A stretch of DNA of 64,000 nucleotides, taken from assembly GCF_007830495.1 (NCBI RefSeq), contig NZ_VLKW01000011.1, positions 124,001-188,000 on the forward strand. The letters are read 5' to 3'. Origin of the DNA: Pseudoduganella flava (GTDB taxonomy: Bacteria > Pseudomonadota > Gammaproteobacteria > Burkholderiales > Burkholderiaceae_D). Made by a program: the position numbers and the translations under genes. A model generated the notes under the pieces. The model did not search any database, was not told where the DNA came from, and was given only the letters and a program-made list of their open reading frames with translations. Positions 1 through 9,193 of the stretch are shown here, piece after piece; position 1 is the first letter of the stretch; each line of letters opens with the position of its first letter.

Positions 1-91
1 CTGACCCCGCGGTTTTGGGTCTCGGGTTTGCCTTAACTGAACGGCATTAGCGGCGGCCGCCGGTTCTTTTGGCCGTGCTATATTGCCGCGC

Positions 92-1351
92 ATGACACGC
101 CTGTCCGACCCTGCGCCGCTGCGCGCCTCGATACTCGACTCCTTGCTCTACCTCGCCAAATGGAGCTGCCTCGCCGTGCTGGTCGCCGCGCTGGCGGGCA
201 GCGCGTCGGCGCTGTTCCTGTTTGCGCTCGACGCGGTCACCGGCTATCGCATCGTTCATCCATGGATCATCTGGCTGCTGCCGCTGGCCGGCTTCGCGGT
301 CGGCTGGGTGTACCTGCGCTGGGGCAGCCGGGTCGAGGCGGGCAACAACCTGTTGATCGACGAGATCCACGATCCGCAGAACGTGGTGCCCCTGCGCATG
401 GCGCCTCTCGTTCTGACGGGGACCGTGATTTCGCACCTGTTCGGCGCCTCCGTCGGCCGCGAAGGGACGGCCGTGCAGATGGGCGGCACGTTGGCCGACC
501 AGCTCACGCACCTGTTCCGCCTGCAGCCGGAGGACCGGCGCATCGTGCTGATGGCCGGCATCAGCGCCGGCTTCGCGTCCGTGTTCGGCACGCCGCTGGC
601 CGGTGCGATCTTCGGCCTGGAGGTGCTGGTGATCGGCCGCATGCGCTACGATGCGATTTTCCCGTGCATCGTCGCGGCGATCCTGGCGGACCAGGTGGGC
701 CTGGCGTGGGGCGTCCACCATACGCATTACGCGGTGCACACCGTGCCGGCATTGACGGCGTGGACGGTCGCCGGCGTCGCCGCCGCCGGCATCGCCTTCG
801 GCCTGGCCGGCATGCTGTTTGCCGGCGCCACGCACCGCCTGTCCGCCTGGATGAAACGGCACATCGCCTACGCGCCGCTGCGCCCGCTCATCGGCGGGTC
901 CGTCGTCGCCTGCGCCGTGTGGGCACTGGGCACGCAGCGCTATGTCGGCCTCGGCATCCCTGTCATCGTCGAGGCGTTCGACCATCCGCTGCCGCTGTGG
1001 GATGCGCTGGGCAAGTTCGTCTTCACGGTCGGCTCGCTCGGCACCGGCTTCAAGGGCGGCGAGGTGACGCCGCTGTTCTACATCGGCGCCACCCTGGGCA
1101 ACGCGCTGGCGCCGCTGCTGCACCTGCCGTTTTCGCTGCTGGCGGGCGTCGGCTTCGTCGCCGTGTTTGCGGGGGCCGCGAACACGCCGCTGGCATCGAC
1201 CGTGATGGCGCTGGAATTGTTCGGCCCCGCCATCGGGCCGTACGCGGCGCTGGGCTGTGTCGTCGCCTATCTGTTTTCAGGCCATATCGGCATCTACAAG
1301 GCGCAGCGCCAGGCGCGGAAGATCCGTTACCGCGAACGTGACAATGTGTGA
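92..1351 (+). CDS. Atypical ClC-family anion transporter (possible fluoride-type ClC)
   Basis: A 419-residue polytopic inner-membrane protein of the ClC chloride channel/antiporter family. The gating-glutamate motif is present as GREGT (residues 122-126, Glu124). The usual GSGIP anion-filter motif is replaced by GNNLL (residues 84-88), and the usual GGIFAP-type loop by GFKGGEVTPLF. These replacements resemble the fluoride/proton antiporter branch (CLC-F), so fluoride export is a reasonable inference; chloride transport is the alternative. An upstream in-frame TTG at 83 would add three residues, but ATG at 92 is the better start. No clear ribosome site and no fluoride riboswitch were seen in the 91 bases upstream. 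The stop is 83 bases before the next gene. Confidence 0.85.
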   Translation: MTRLSDPAPLRASILDSLLYLAKWSCLAVLVAALAGSASALFLFALDAVTGYRIVHPWIIWLLPLAGFAVGWVYLRWGSRVEAGNNLLIDEIHDPQNVVPLRMAPLVLTGTVISHLFGASVGREGTAVQMGGTLADQLTHLFRLQPEDRRIVLMAGISAGFASVFGTPLAGAIFGLEVLVIGRMRYDAIFPCIVAAILADQVGLAWGVHHTHYAVHTVPALTAWTVAGVAAAGIAFGLAGMLFAGATHRLSAWMKRHIAYAPLRPLIGGSVVACAVWALGTQRYVGLGIPVIVEAFDHPLPLWDALGKFVFTVGSLGTGFKGGEVTPLFYIGATLGNALAPLLHLPFSLLAGVGFVAVFAGAANTPLASTVMALELFGPAIGPYAALGCVVAYLFSGHIGIYKAQRQARKIRYRERDNV

Positions 1352-1434
1352 ATTTTCGCGCCTTTGAATTTGCTATTCTCCCCGACGCGCCGGACATCGG
1401 CGCGCAACTTCAACCACCTTCGAGGGGAATAATA

Positions 1435-1767
1435 ATGATCGTATGGCGCGGATATGGGATTCTGGTGATTGTGATGGCCGTCGTCGGCATCCTGGTAGGC
1501 GGGTATGCCGCGGAAAGCATCTGGGGCACGCCGCTGCCCACGGATCACAAGGCGGCGTCGGTCCTGATCGGCCTGTTGCTGGCTGCGGCGATGGTGTTCG
1601 GCCTGCATATGGCGCTGGAGCGCAACGCGTCCGGACGCACCTACATCGACAAGGCCACCGGCCAGGAAGTCGAAGTGAAACCGAAGCACGACCTGTTCTT
1701 CATCCCCGTGAAATTCTGGCCGTACCTGCTGGCGGCCATCGGCCTGTTCGCGTTCTTCAAGCAGTAA
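1435..1767 (+). CDS. Small hypothetical inner-membrane protein
   Basis: A 110-residue protein with three hydrophobic stretches: residues about 5-26, 38-60 and 89-108. A short hydrophilic, lysine-rich segment lies before the last helix. The ATG at 1435 is chosen because GAGGGGAA lies just upstream (1422-1429); the frame stays open upstream but would start inside the ClC stop region. It follows the ClC gene on the same strand at a distance of 83 bases, so co-transcription is possible. I do not recognise the family and no function can be assigned. Confidence 0.7.
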   Translation: MIVWRGYGILVIVMAVVGILVGGYAAESIWGTPLPTDHKAASVLIGLLLAAAMVFGLHMALERNASGRTYIDKATGQEVEVKPKHDLFFIPVKFWPYLLAAIGLFAFFKQ

Positions 1768-1935
1768 GCGTCAGCGCCGCGTGACCACGGCAGCGCGTGT
1801 TCCGGCAGCAGCCATGGCAGCGCGCCGCTGGCCAGGTGGGGCCGGGCCGGCGGCGCGAACAGGCAGGCCGCGCGCGCCCGGCCAGCGCCAGGTCCAGCGC
1901 AAACAGCCGGGCGCATACCCGGCAGGTACCGCGGA

Positions 1936-2841
1936 TCACCCGCGCGGATCGGTCAGCGGCGCCAGCCCGTCGTCCGCGCCGAGGCGGGCCAGCAGCCGGC
2001 GCGCGTCGAACGGCGCATGCACCTTGATGTCGTTGTCGAAGTAGCAGAAGATGTCGCGGCTGGCCCGCTTCGGCGGCGCGCTGTCGACGATCAGCTTCGC
2101 GTCGTCCGGCTGGCCGCCGGCGCTCCATGCGCGGATCTTGCGCTCCCAGTCGTCCAGCGCGTCGTCCGTGTAGCCGCTCGCGTACAGCTCCTTCTCGCCA
2201 TGCAGCCGCAGGTACATGAAGTCGGCCGTCACGTCTTCGTAATCGGGCCATTTGCCGGCCGTGTCGGCAACGACGAGGGCCACCTTGTACTTGCGCAGCA
2301 GCTTCACGAACGCCGGGTCGTTGAAGCTTTCGTGGCGGATCTCCATTGCGTGCCGCATCTTGCGCTTGGCGTCGATCTCCAGCCAGGCGCGGCCCTTCAT
2401 CCGCTCGTCGTGGCGCACCGCCATCGCCAGCGCGGCTTCGGTATCGTGCGGCAGCAGGCTCAGAAAGCCTTCGACCAGGTCGGCGTCGAAGCGGAAGCTG
2501 GGCGGGAACTGCCACAGGAAGGGCCCCAGCTTTTCGCGCAGCGCCAGCACGCCGGAGGCCAGCACGTTGCACAGCGGCTGTTCGGGCTCGCGCAGGCGCC
2601 GGATGTGCGTCAGGAAGCGGTTGCCCTTGTGCGAGAAGACGAAGCCGGGCGGTGTCGCGTCATACCATTCCTGGTAGCTCTTGGGCCGCTGCAGCGAATA
2701 GAACGAGCCGTTGATCTCGATCGTCGGCAGCGCGCGCGACGCGAATTCGAGCTCGCGCGCCTGGGTCAGGTCGTCCGGATAGAAGACTTTGCGCCACGGC
2801 TCGTAGCGCCAGCCGGAAATGCCGATACGGTAGTGTGCCAT
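1936..2841 (-). CDS. DUF72 (YecE-like) family protein
   Basis: A 301-residue cytoplasmic protein of the DUF72 family, a TIM-barrel fold of unknown biochemical role. Family features visible here are the N-terminal GISGWRYEPWR stretch, EINGSFYSLQ about 35 residues on, WQFPPSF near the middle, EIRHESF after it, and YLRLHG in the C-terminal third. Length is normal for the family. It is convergent with the small membrane protein upstream; the 168 bases between them contain no convincing gene. Function remains unknown for the family as a whole. Confidence 0.9.
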   Translation of the reverse strand: MAHYRIGISGWRYEPWRKVFYPDDLTQARELEFASRALPTIEINGSFYSLQRPKSYQEWYDATPPGFVFSHKGNRFLTHIRRLREPEQPLCNVLASGVLALREKLGPFLWQFPPSFRFDADLVEGFLSLLPHDTEAALAMAVRHDERMKGRAWLEIDAKRKMRHAMEIRHESFNDPAFVKLLRKYKVALVVADTAGKWPDYEDVTADFMYLRLHGEKELYASGYTDDALDDWERKIRAWSAGGQPDDAKLIVDSAPPKRASRDIFCYFDNDIKVHAPFDARRLLARLGADDGLAPLTDPRG

Positions 2842-2910
2842 GGCCCGAGTATAGGCGGGCGCTGCGGTGGGCGGCGCATGAATGGCCGCGCCAGGGCAGT
2901 GGAGGATGCC

Positions 2911-4746
2911 TCAGTGGCGGGTGAACAGCTCGCGCACGTCGCCCATCGTGCCGCTTTGCTGGGCATGCTGGTGCCAGGCCCGCAGCAGTTGTTCCACGCC
3001 CTGCGGCGGCAGCGCGGAGCTGAAGTACCAGCCCTGCACGCAGTAGGCATGCTGGTGGCGCAGCCAGTCCAGGTCCGCCTGGCGCTCCAGGCCTTCGCAC
3101 AGCAGTTCCGCATCCGACACCTCGGCCACGCCCTGGATCAGCCGGAACAGGCTCGCGGTGACGGCGCTGTCGGCCACGCCATGCACGAAGCGGCGGTCCA
3201 CCTTCAGCCGGTCGAACGGCAGGGTGCCGATCGCATCCAGGTTCGAATAGCCGATGCCGAAGTCGTCGATCGCGATGCGCAGGCCCAGGTCGCGCAGCGC
3301 GGAAATGCGCTCGTGCAGCGCCTCGGGCGCTTCCAGCAGCTGGCTTTCGGTGACCTCGACTTCCAGCAGCGCGCCAGGCAGGCGCCATTCCTCCAGCAGG
3401 TCAGCGATCGCTTCCGGCAAGCCGGGGTGCAAGAGCGACGCGCGCGAGAAGTTCAGCGACACGGGCACCTGGGGCAGGCCGGCGTCGGCCCAGTGGCGCA
3501 TGTCGCGGCACACCTCGCGCATCACAAGCAAGTCCAGCTCGTAGCTGCGGCCGGAACTCTCGGCCAGCGGCACGAACGTCGACGGCAGCACGGTGCCGCG
3601 CAGCGGATGCACCCAGCGCACCAGCGCCTCGAGCCCGATCAGCTTCTGCTTGGCGAAGTTCACCTGCGGTTGATAGTGCATCGTCAGCGTGCCGGCGCCG
3701 GGGCTGCCCTGCAGCACTGCCAGCAGGTCGTGCAGGATGCCGGAACGTTCGCGCAGCTCGCTGCCGTATTCGCGGACGACGGAAAAGCCATCGAGGTCGC
3801 CGATGCTCGATGCGGCCGTTTCCGCCATGTCCAGCAGCGCGGCCGCCGCGAACTGCGTCGGCAGCGGCTGGCGCACGTAGCCGATGCGCGCGCGCAGTGC
3901 CTGCATGCGGCTGCCGGGCAGCGTGATGGGGACGTCGATCATGCGGGTCAGCGCGGCCAGTTCGTCGCCTTCGGCAGGGCCCAGCAGCGCAAACGCGAAA
4001 CGGTCGCCGCCCATGTGGGCGACGGGATTGTCCGTACCGGCCCAGCCGGTGATCCGCGCCGCCACTTCGGCCAGCGCGGCGTCGCCGGTGCGGCGCCCGA
4101 ACACCTCGTTGATCTGGTGGAAGCCGGACATGTCGATATAGCCGACCGTCAGTTCTTTCGCGCCGTCGGCGCACTTGGCCTGCTGCAGATGCTGCACGAA
4201 CGCGTTGCGGTTGTACATGCCGGTCACCGCGTCGCAATAGCGCAGCTCGAGCGTATCGACGACGAGGCGCCCCAGGCCCTGCAGCATCGTGCGCTGCGCC
4301 GCGTTGAGCCGGCCCGGCAGCAGCCACATGACCCACAACGTGCCGAGCAGGTACCCGCGGCTGCCGTGCAGCGTGACGCCGGCATAGTGCCGGTAGTGCG
4401 GCGCCGTGCGCACGACGGGCTTCTTCGCCGACCAGTCTTCCGTGAACGCGTCCTGCACCTCGAAGAAATCGGCCTCGGACGCGACGGCGTCGCTGCAGAA
4501 CGTGTCGTTGCGGTCGAGCTCCGTCAGCGTGAAGCCGACGGTGACGGGCAGCCAGATGTGCGATTGGTACACGAGGCTGATGCCGCCCATGTCGGAGCCC
4601 ATCGTCTGCACGGCCAGCTCGACGATGAAGCGCAGCTGCGGATCGGGCTTGTCCTGCGCCAGCACGTACCGCGACAATTCCTGCACGCGGCGCTGTTCCG
4701 ATTCCGTGTCCCGGCTTTCATCCGTCCGGCCGCTGTCGAGGCTCAT
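2911..4746 (-). CDS. GAF-GGDEF-EAL protein, probable c-di-GMP phosphodiesterase
   Basis: A 611-residue soluble protein with an N-terminal GAF-like sensor (about residues 25-165), a degenerate GGDEF domain (about 175-325) and a C-terminal EAL domain (about 340-590). The cyclase signature reads GGDRF, with Glu changed to Arg, and no RxxD inhibitory site precedes it, so cyclase activity is unlikely. The EAL domain keeps its metal and catalytic set: EALVRW, the Asn of SLNFS, the Glu of VEVTES, IDDFGIGYS, LKVD, CEGLE and QGWYF. It should therefore hydrolyse c-di-GMP, perhaps with GTP bound to the degenerate GGDEF as an allosteric signal. The start at 4746 is preferred because GGAGAG lies seven bases upstream; an ATG at 4764 has no such site. 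Confidence 0.9.
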   Translation of the reverse strand: MSLDSGRTDESRDTESEQRRVQELSRYVLAQDKPDPQLRFIVELAVQTMGSDMGGISLVYQSHIWLPVTVGFTLTELDRNDTFCSDAVASEADFFEVQDAFTEDWSAKKPVVRTAPHYRHYAGVTLHGSRGYLLGTLWVMWLLPGRLNAAQRTMLQGLGRLVVDTLELRYCDAVTGMYNRNAFVQHLQQAKCADGAKELTVGYIDMSGFHQINEVFGRRTGDAALAEVAARITGWAGTDNPVAHMGGDRFAFALLGPAEGDELAALTRMIDVPITLPGSRMQALRARIGYVRQPLPTQFAAAALLDMAETAASSIGDLDGFSVVREYGSELRERSGILHDLLAVLQGSPGAGTLTMHYQPQVNFAKQKLIGLEALVRWVHPLRGTVLPSTFVPLAESSGRSYELDLLVMREVCRDMRHWADAGLPQVPVSLNFSRASLLHPGLPEAIADLLEEWRLPGALLEVEVTESQLLEAPEALHERISALRDLGLRIAIDDFGIGYSNLDAIGTLPFDRLKVDRRFVHGVADSAVTASLFRLIQGVAEVSDAELLCEGLERQADLDWLRHQHAYCVQGWYFSSALPPQGVEQLLRAWHQHAQQSGTMGDVRELFTRH

Positions 4747-4959
4747 GGTGTGACTCTCCGTCATCCGATGAAAGTAGCTTACGAAGCTTTTGATGGGGGC
4801 GCAAGCCTGTGTGGCGTGGCAACTGCCGTGTCCGCCACGCAGCCGTGCCCGCGCGGCTGGGCCGCAACGCTGCGAGCTCTGCCATAGTGGCGAGGTGCCG
4901 CGCCGGAAAACCCACTATGATGGCGAGCCGCCGCGTGGCGGGTATCGACAGGAGGACAC

Positions 4960-5574
<615 letters not shown>

Positions 5575-5754
5575 TCCATGGCGCAGCAGGCAAGCTGTTG
5601 TCCGGCTGGCCATGACGCAGTGCCAACTGTGTGGGCCGCAGCCTACATTCGCGCGCCGGCAACGCAGGTGGCGGCAGCGTGCGCTGGACAGGCTTGTGAA
5701 TGAAGCTACTGTTGACTACGGGCATTCTTCACCGTTTTCACCAGCGAGTCCTTC

Positions 5755-7455
5755 ATGCGTCACCTGTCCATCAAACAAGCGTTCATCGCCACCTTCCTTC
5801 TTACCCTGCTGCTTGCGGCGCTGACGTTATGGGCGCTGCTGCGCGTCTCCGATAAACAGGCCGCCGCCACGGCGGCCAGCCAGGCGCGCTATCACTCCTA
5901 CCTGCTGGCCGACGAACTGCGGCAAAGCTCGGACGACCTGACCCGCCTGGCCCGCACCTATGTGGTGTCGGGCGACGCCGCGTACGAGCGGCAGTACCTG
6001 GACATCCTCGCGATCCGCAACGGCGAGAAGCCCCGGCCCGCGCACTACGAGCGGATCTACTGGGACTTCGTGGCCGGCGGCATCGCCGTGCCGGCACCGG
6101 CCGGCCAGCCTGTTTCGCTGCAGCAGCTGATGAAGGAAGCGGGGTTCACCGAGCCGGAGTTCGCGAAGCTGAGGCAAGCGCAGGCCAACTCGGACGGACT
6201 CGTGAAAACGGAAGTGATCGCGATGAACGCCGTCAAGGGGCTGTTCGACGACGGCAAGGGCGGCTTCACCCGCAAGGACGCGCCGGACATGGAGATGGCG
6301 CGCCGCATCATGCACGACGCCACCTACCACCAGAACAAGGCGCGCATCATGCAGCCGCTGAACGAGTTCCTGGCGATGCTCGACACGCGCACGTCGGCGG
6401 CGGTGGCCCAGGCCGAACAGGAGACGCGCACGGCGTTCGTCGTCGCCGTGGTGCTGCTCGCGTTGTCCGTCGGCGCCACCGTACTGTGCCTGCTGCTGGT
6501 GTACCGCTACATCGTGAGCAACCTGACCCGCGCGATCGTCGCCGCGGACCGCATCGCCCAGGGCGACCTGACCGGCGAGATCGCGGTCGCGCACGACGAC
6601 GAAGTGGGCAGCCTGATGCGCGCCATCGCCACCATCAACGGCAACCTGGCCGGCATGATCGGCAAGATCCACGCCAGTACCGGCGAGATGGCCGTGGCGA
6701 CGGGCGAGATCGCCCGCGGCAATGCCGACCTGTCCGCACGCACGGAGTCGCAGGCCGGTTCGCTGCAGCAGACGGCAAGTTCGATGGAAACGCTGACGCA
6801 CACGGTGCAGCGCAACGCCAGCGACGCGGGCGAGGCGAACCGGCTGGCCGCCAGCGCGTCGTCGATCGCCGTGCGCGGCGGCGAGGTGGTGTCGAAGGTC
6901 GTCAGCACGATGGGCGCGATCCGCGAAAGCTCGACCCACATCGGCAATATCACCAGTGTGATCGACGGCATCGCATTCCAGACCAATATCCTCGCGCTGA
7001 ACGCCGCCGTGGAAGCGGCCCGCGCCGGCGAGCAAGGGCGCGGCTTTGCCGTGGTGGCCTCCGAGGTGCGCAACCTCGCGCAGCGCAGCGCCGCGGCGGC
7101 GCGCGAGATCAAGGAACTGATCGGCGACTCGGCGGGCCGCGTGGAGCAGGGCACGCTGATGGTCGACGAAGCCGGCCGGACGATGGAGCAGGTGGTGCAG
7201 GCCGTGCGTCAGCTGGAAGGCATCATGGCCGGCATCACCAATGCCAGCGCCGAGCAAAGCACCGGCATCGCGGAGGTGAACCGTGCCGTGACGATGATGG
7301 ATGGGATCACGCAGCAGAACGCCGCGCTGGTCGAGGAGGCCGCCGCGGCGGCCGAGAGCCTGCGCGAACAGGCTGCCGGCCTGGCGCAGGCGGTGGGCAG
7401 CTTCCGCCTGCGCGGCGACGCGGGAGGGATGCCGCGCCGGGCGCTTGCCGCCTGA
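5755..7455 (+). CDS. Methyl-accepting chemotaxis protein
   Basis: A 566-residue chemoreceptor. The N-terminus has a transmembrane helix at about residues 10-30, then a periplasmic ligand domain of about 190 residues, a second helix at about 223-245, a HAMP domain, and a long cytoplasmic signalling coiled coil. The conserved hairpin tip (IDGIAFQTNILALNAAVEAA, followed by RAGEQGRGFAVVA) is intact, so it should couple to CheA/CheW. It ends in RRALAA and has no CheR/CheB-binding pentapeptide. No chemotaxis genes are adjacent, so it is an orphan receptor. The ligand cannot be predicted. The 180 bases upstream hold no other gene. Confidence 0.93.
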   Translation: MRHLSIKQAFIATFLLTLLLAALTLWALLRVSDKQAAATAASQARYHSYLLADELRQSSDDLTRLARTYVVSGDAAYERQYLDILAIRNGEKPRPAHYERIYWDFVAGGIAVPAPAGQPVSLQQLMKEAGFTEPEFAKLRQAQANSDGLVKTEVIAMNAVKGLFDDGKGGFTRKDAPDMEMARRIMHDATYHQNKARIMQPLNEFLAMLDTRTSAAVAQAEQETRTAFVVAVVLLALSVGATVLCLLLVYRYIVSNLTRAIVAADRIAQGDLTGEIAVAHDDEVGSLMRAIATINGNLAGMIGKIHASTGEMAVATGEIARGNADLSARTESQAGSLQQTASSMETLTHTVQRNASDAGEANRLAASASSIAVRGGEVVSKVVSTMGAIRESSTHIGNITSVIDGIAFQTNILALNAAVEAARAGEQGRGFAVVASEVRNLAQRSAAAAREIKELIGDSAGRVEQGTLMVDEAGRTMEQVVQAVRQLEGIMAGITNASAEQSTGIAEVNRAVTMMDGITQQNAALVEEAAAAAESLREQAAGLAQAVGSFRLRGDAGGMPRRALAA

Positions 7456-7492
7456 GCGGACCCGCGCCCGGCGCAAGGGTACTGAGGGCGGG

Positions 7493-8179
7493 TCAGGCTG
7501 CGACGGGCTTCGGCCAGGGCGCCAGCAGCAGCATCGCGATGGCGCCGATCGGCAGCAGCAGGCACCAGAAGCCGGCCGTCACATAGGCGCCGCCGCCGGC
7601 GATGCAGCCGACCGCGAATGCCAGCACCGGCCACACGAAGCGCACGAATTTTTCGCGCGCGGCCGGCGTGCCGTGGCCGCTGGCGAGGTCCGTCATGTCG
7701 ATCAGCAGTTCGGTGACGTTGCCCGTCATGACGGTCGTCGGCGCGATGCGCGAGAACTGCAGCTTGCCGGCCGCGTTCTGCACACCCATCGCCGCGGCGC
7801 CCAGCATGCCGGCCACCAGTACCAGCGGTGCCTCGGGGCTGACGATCGGGGCAGCCAGCAGCGCCACCACCATGAAGCTCGTCAGCAGCGCCAGCTGCAG
7901 CGCCAGCATCGGCCGCACCGGCGGCGTGCCGCGCCGCTCGCAGGCATTGCCGAGCAGGCGCGTGCCGACGACGCCCGCCGCGAAGGCGGGGAACGCGAGG
8001 CACTTCAGCAGCAGCGTGGCGTGGGCCGTGCTGGCCAGCGCGGCGCCGATCAGCACGAAGTTCCCCGTCACGTGGGCCGTGAACAGCCCGTACAGCGCGA
8101 CGAACCCCGCCGTGTCGACGTAGCCGGCCAGGCTGCCGAGGCAGATGCCGAGAAAGAGGTCGCTGGGCGGAACCTTCAT
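7493..8179 (-). CDS. DUF1275 (YoaK-like) integral membrane protein
   Basis: A 228-residue protein with about six transmembrane helices, typical of the DUF1275/YoaK family. Visible family features are GYVDTAGFVALYGLFTAHVT near the N-terminus, the GMQN-like AMGVQNAA segment, and TTVMTGNVTELLIDM in the second half. The physiological role of the family is not established. Its ATG at 8179 overlaps the stop codon of the hydrolase upstream by one base (TGATG), a strong sign of translational coupling in a two-gene operon. No ribosome site of its own is needed in that arrangement. Confidence 0.85.
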   Translation of the reverse strand: MKVPPSDLFLGICLGSLAGYVDTAGFVALYGLFTAHVTGNFVLIGAALASTAHATLLLKCLAFPAFAAGVVGTRLLGNACERRGTPPVRPMLALQLALLTSFMVVALLAAPIVSPEAPLVLVAGMLGAAAMGVQNAAGKLQFSRIAPTTVMTGNVTELLIDMTDLASGHGTPAAREKFVRFVWPVLAFAVGCIAGGGAYVTAGFWCLLLPIGAIAMLLLAPWPKPVAA

Positions 8180-9018
8180 CAGGACTTCAGGAAGGCCAGC
8201 AGGTCCGCGTTCAGGCGGTCCTTGTGCGTCGTCGGCAGGCCGTGCGGCGCGCCTTCGTACACCATCAGGCGGCCCTGCGGCAGGATCTCGGCGGCACGGC
8301 GCGCGGTGGCGGCGATCGGCACGATCTGGTCGTCGTCGCCGTGGATCACGAGCGTCGGGATGGTCATCTTCTTCAGGTCTTCCGTGAAGTCCGTTTCCGA
8401 GAACTGCTTGATGCACGCGTAAGCGCTGCGGATGCTGCACTGCATGCCCTGCAGCCAGAAGGTTTCGCGCACGCCCGCCGATTCCTTGGCGCCGTCGCGG
8501 TTGTAGCCGTAGAACGGGATCGTCAGGTCCTTGAAGAACTGGGCGCGGTCGTTCTTCACGCCGGCGCGGATGCCGTCGAAGACTTCCATCGGCACGCCGT
8601 TCGGATTGTCCGGGCCGACCAGCATGCGCGGCGTGACGGCACCGACCAGCACGGCGCGCTTGACGCGGTCCGTGCCGTGGCGGCCGATGTAGCGGGCGAC
8701 TTCGCCGCCGCCCGTCGAGTGGCCGACCAGCGTGATGCCGTGCAGGTCGAGCGCTTCGATGACGGCCGCCAGGTCGTCGGCATAGTGGTCCATGTCGTTG
8801 CCATGCCACGGCTTGCTGGACAGGCCATGGCCGCGGCGGTCGTGCGCCACCACGCGGTAGCCGTGATCGGCCAGGAACATCATCTGGTCTTCCCACGCAT
8901 CGCCCTGCAGGGGCCAGCCGTGGCTGAACACGACGGCCGGGCCGTCGCCCCAGTCGGTGTAGCGGATGATGGTGCCGTCGCGGGTGGTCACAGTGTTGAT
9001 GGTGCGTTGTACGGTCAT
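8179..9018 (-). CDS. Alpha/beta hydrolase, cofactor-free chloroperoxidase/esterase type
   Basis: A 279-residue alpha/beta hydrolase. The nucleophile elbow is GHSTGG with Ser as nucleophile. The acid is the Asp in HGDDDQIVP and the base the His in GAPHGL. An oxyanion-hole stretch SHGWPLQGDAW lies near the N-terminus. These motifs match the non-haem chloroperoxidase/arylesterase group (CPO-F, BpoA types), which act mainly as esterases. The ATG at 9018 has GAGAGGAA just upstream, so longer upstream extensions are not needed. It forms an overlapping pair with the DUF1275 gene. There is no signal peptide, so it is probably cytoplasmic. The substrate is unknown. Confidence 0.9.
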   Translation of the reverse strand: MTVQRTINTVTTRDGTIIRYTDWGDGPAVVFSHGWPLQGDAWEDQMMFLADHGYRVVAHDRRGHGLSSKPWHGNDMDHYADDLAAVIEALDLHGITLVGHSTGGGEVARYIGRHGTDRVKRAVLVGAVTPRMLVGPDNPNGVPMEVFDGIRAGVKNDRAQFFKDLTIPFYGYNRDGAKESAGVRETFWLQGMQCSIRSAYACIKQFSETDFTEDLKKMTIPTLVIHGDDDQIVPIAATARRAAEILPQGRLMVYEGAPHGLPTTHKDRLNADLLAFLKS

Positions 9019-9193
9019 GGCGTTCCTCTCTGAACGTTGGTTGCGATGACTGGCATTGTCGGCAATGCACGCCGCGCCCACCACTGCACTAAGGGAGAGG
9101 CAGGGGCGCCACGGCAGGGGGTTCTGCAGGCGCCCGCTGGGCCCCACACTGCGGGCCATTGGCCGAGGTTGCGGCCGCAACCCTGGAGTCCCG

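Noticed and set aside
1..91. A fluoride riboswitch upstream of the ClC gene
   Set aside because: I could not match the conserved crcB-motif core in the available 91 bases; the upstream region may also be cut by the window edge.
1768..1935. A short Cys-rich frame between the small membrane protein and the DUF72 gene
   Set aside because: No ribosome site, no recognisable family, and Arg/Ala/Pro-rich composition typical of non-coding high-GC DNA.
2017..4887. A 956-codon open frame on the plus strand opposite the DUF72 and GAF-GGDEF-EAL genes
   Set aside because: It is antisense to two clearly recognised proteins, rich in Arg, Gln, His and Ala, and has no domain. High GC at third positions leaves such shadow frames open.
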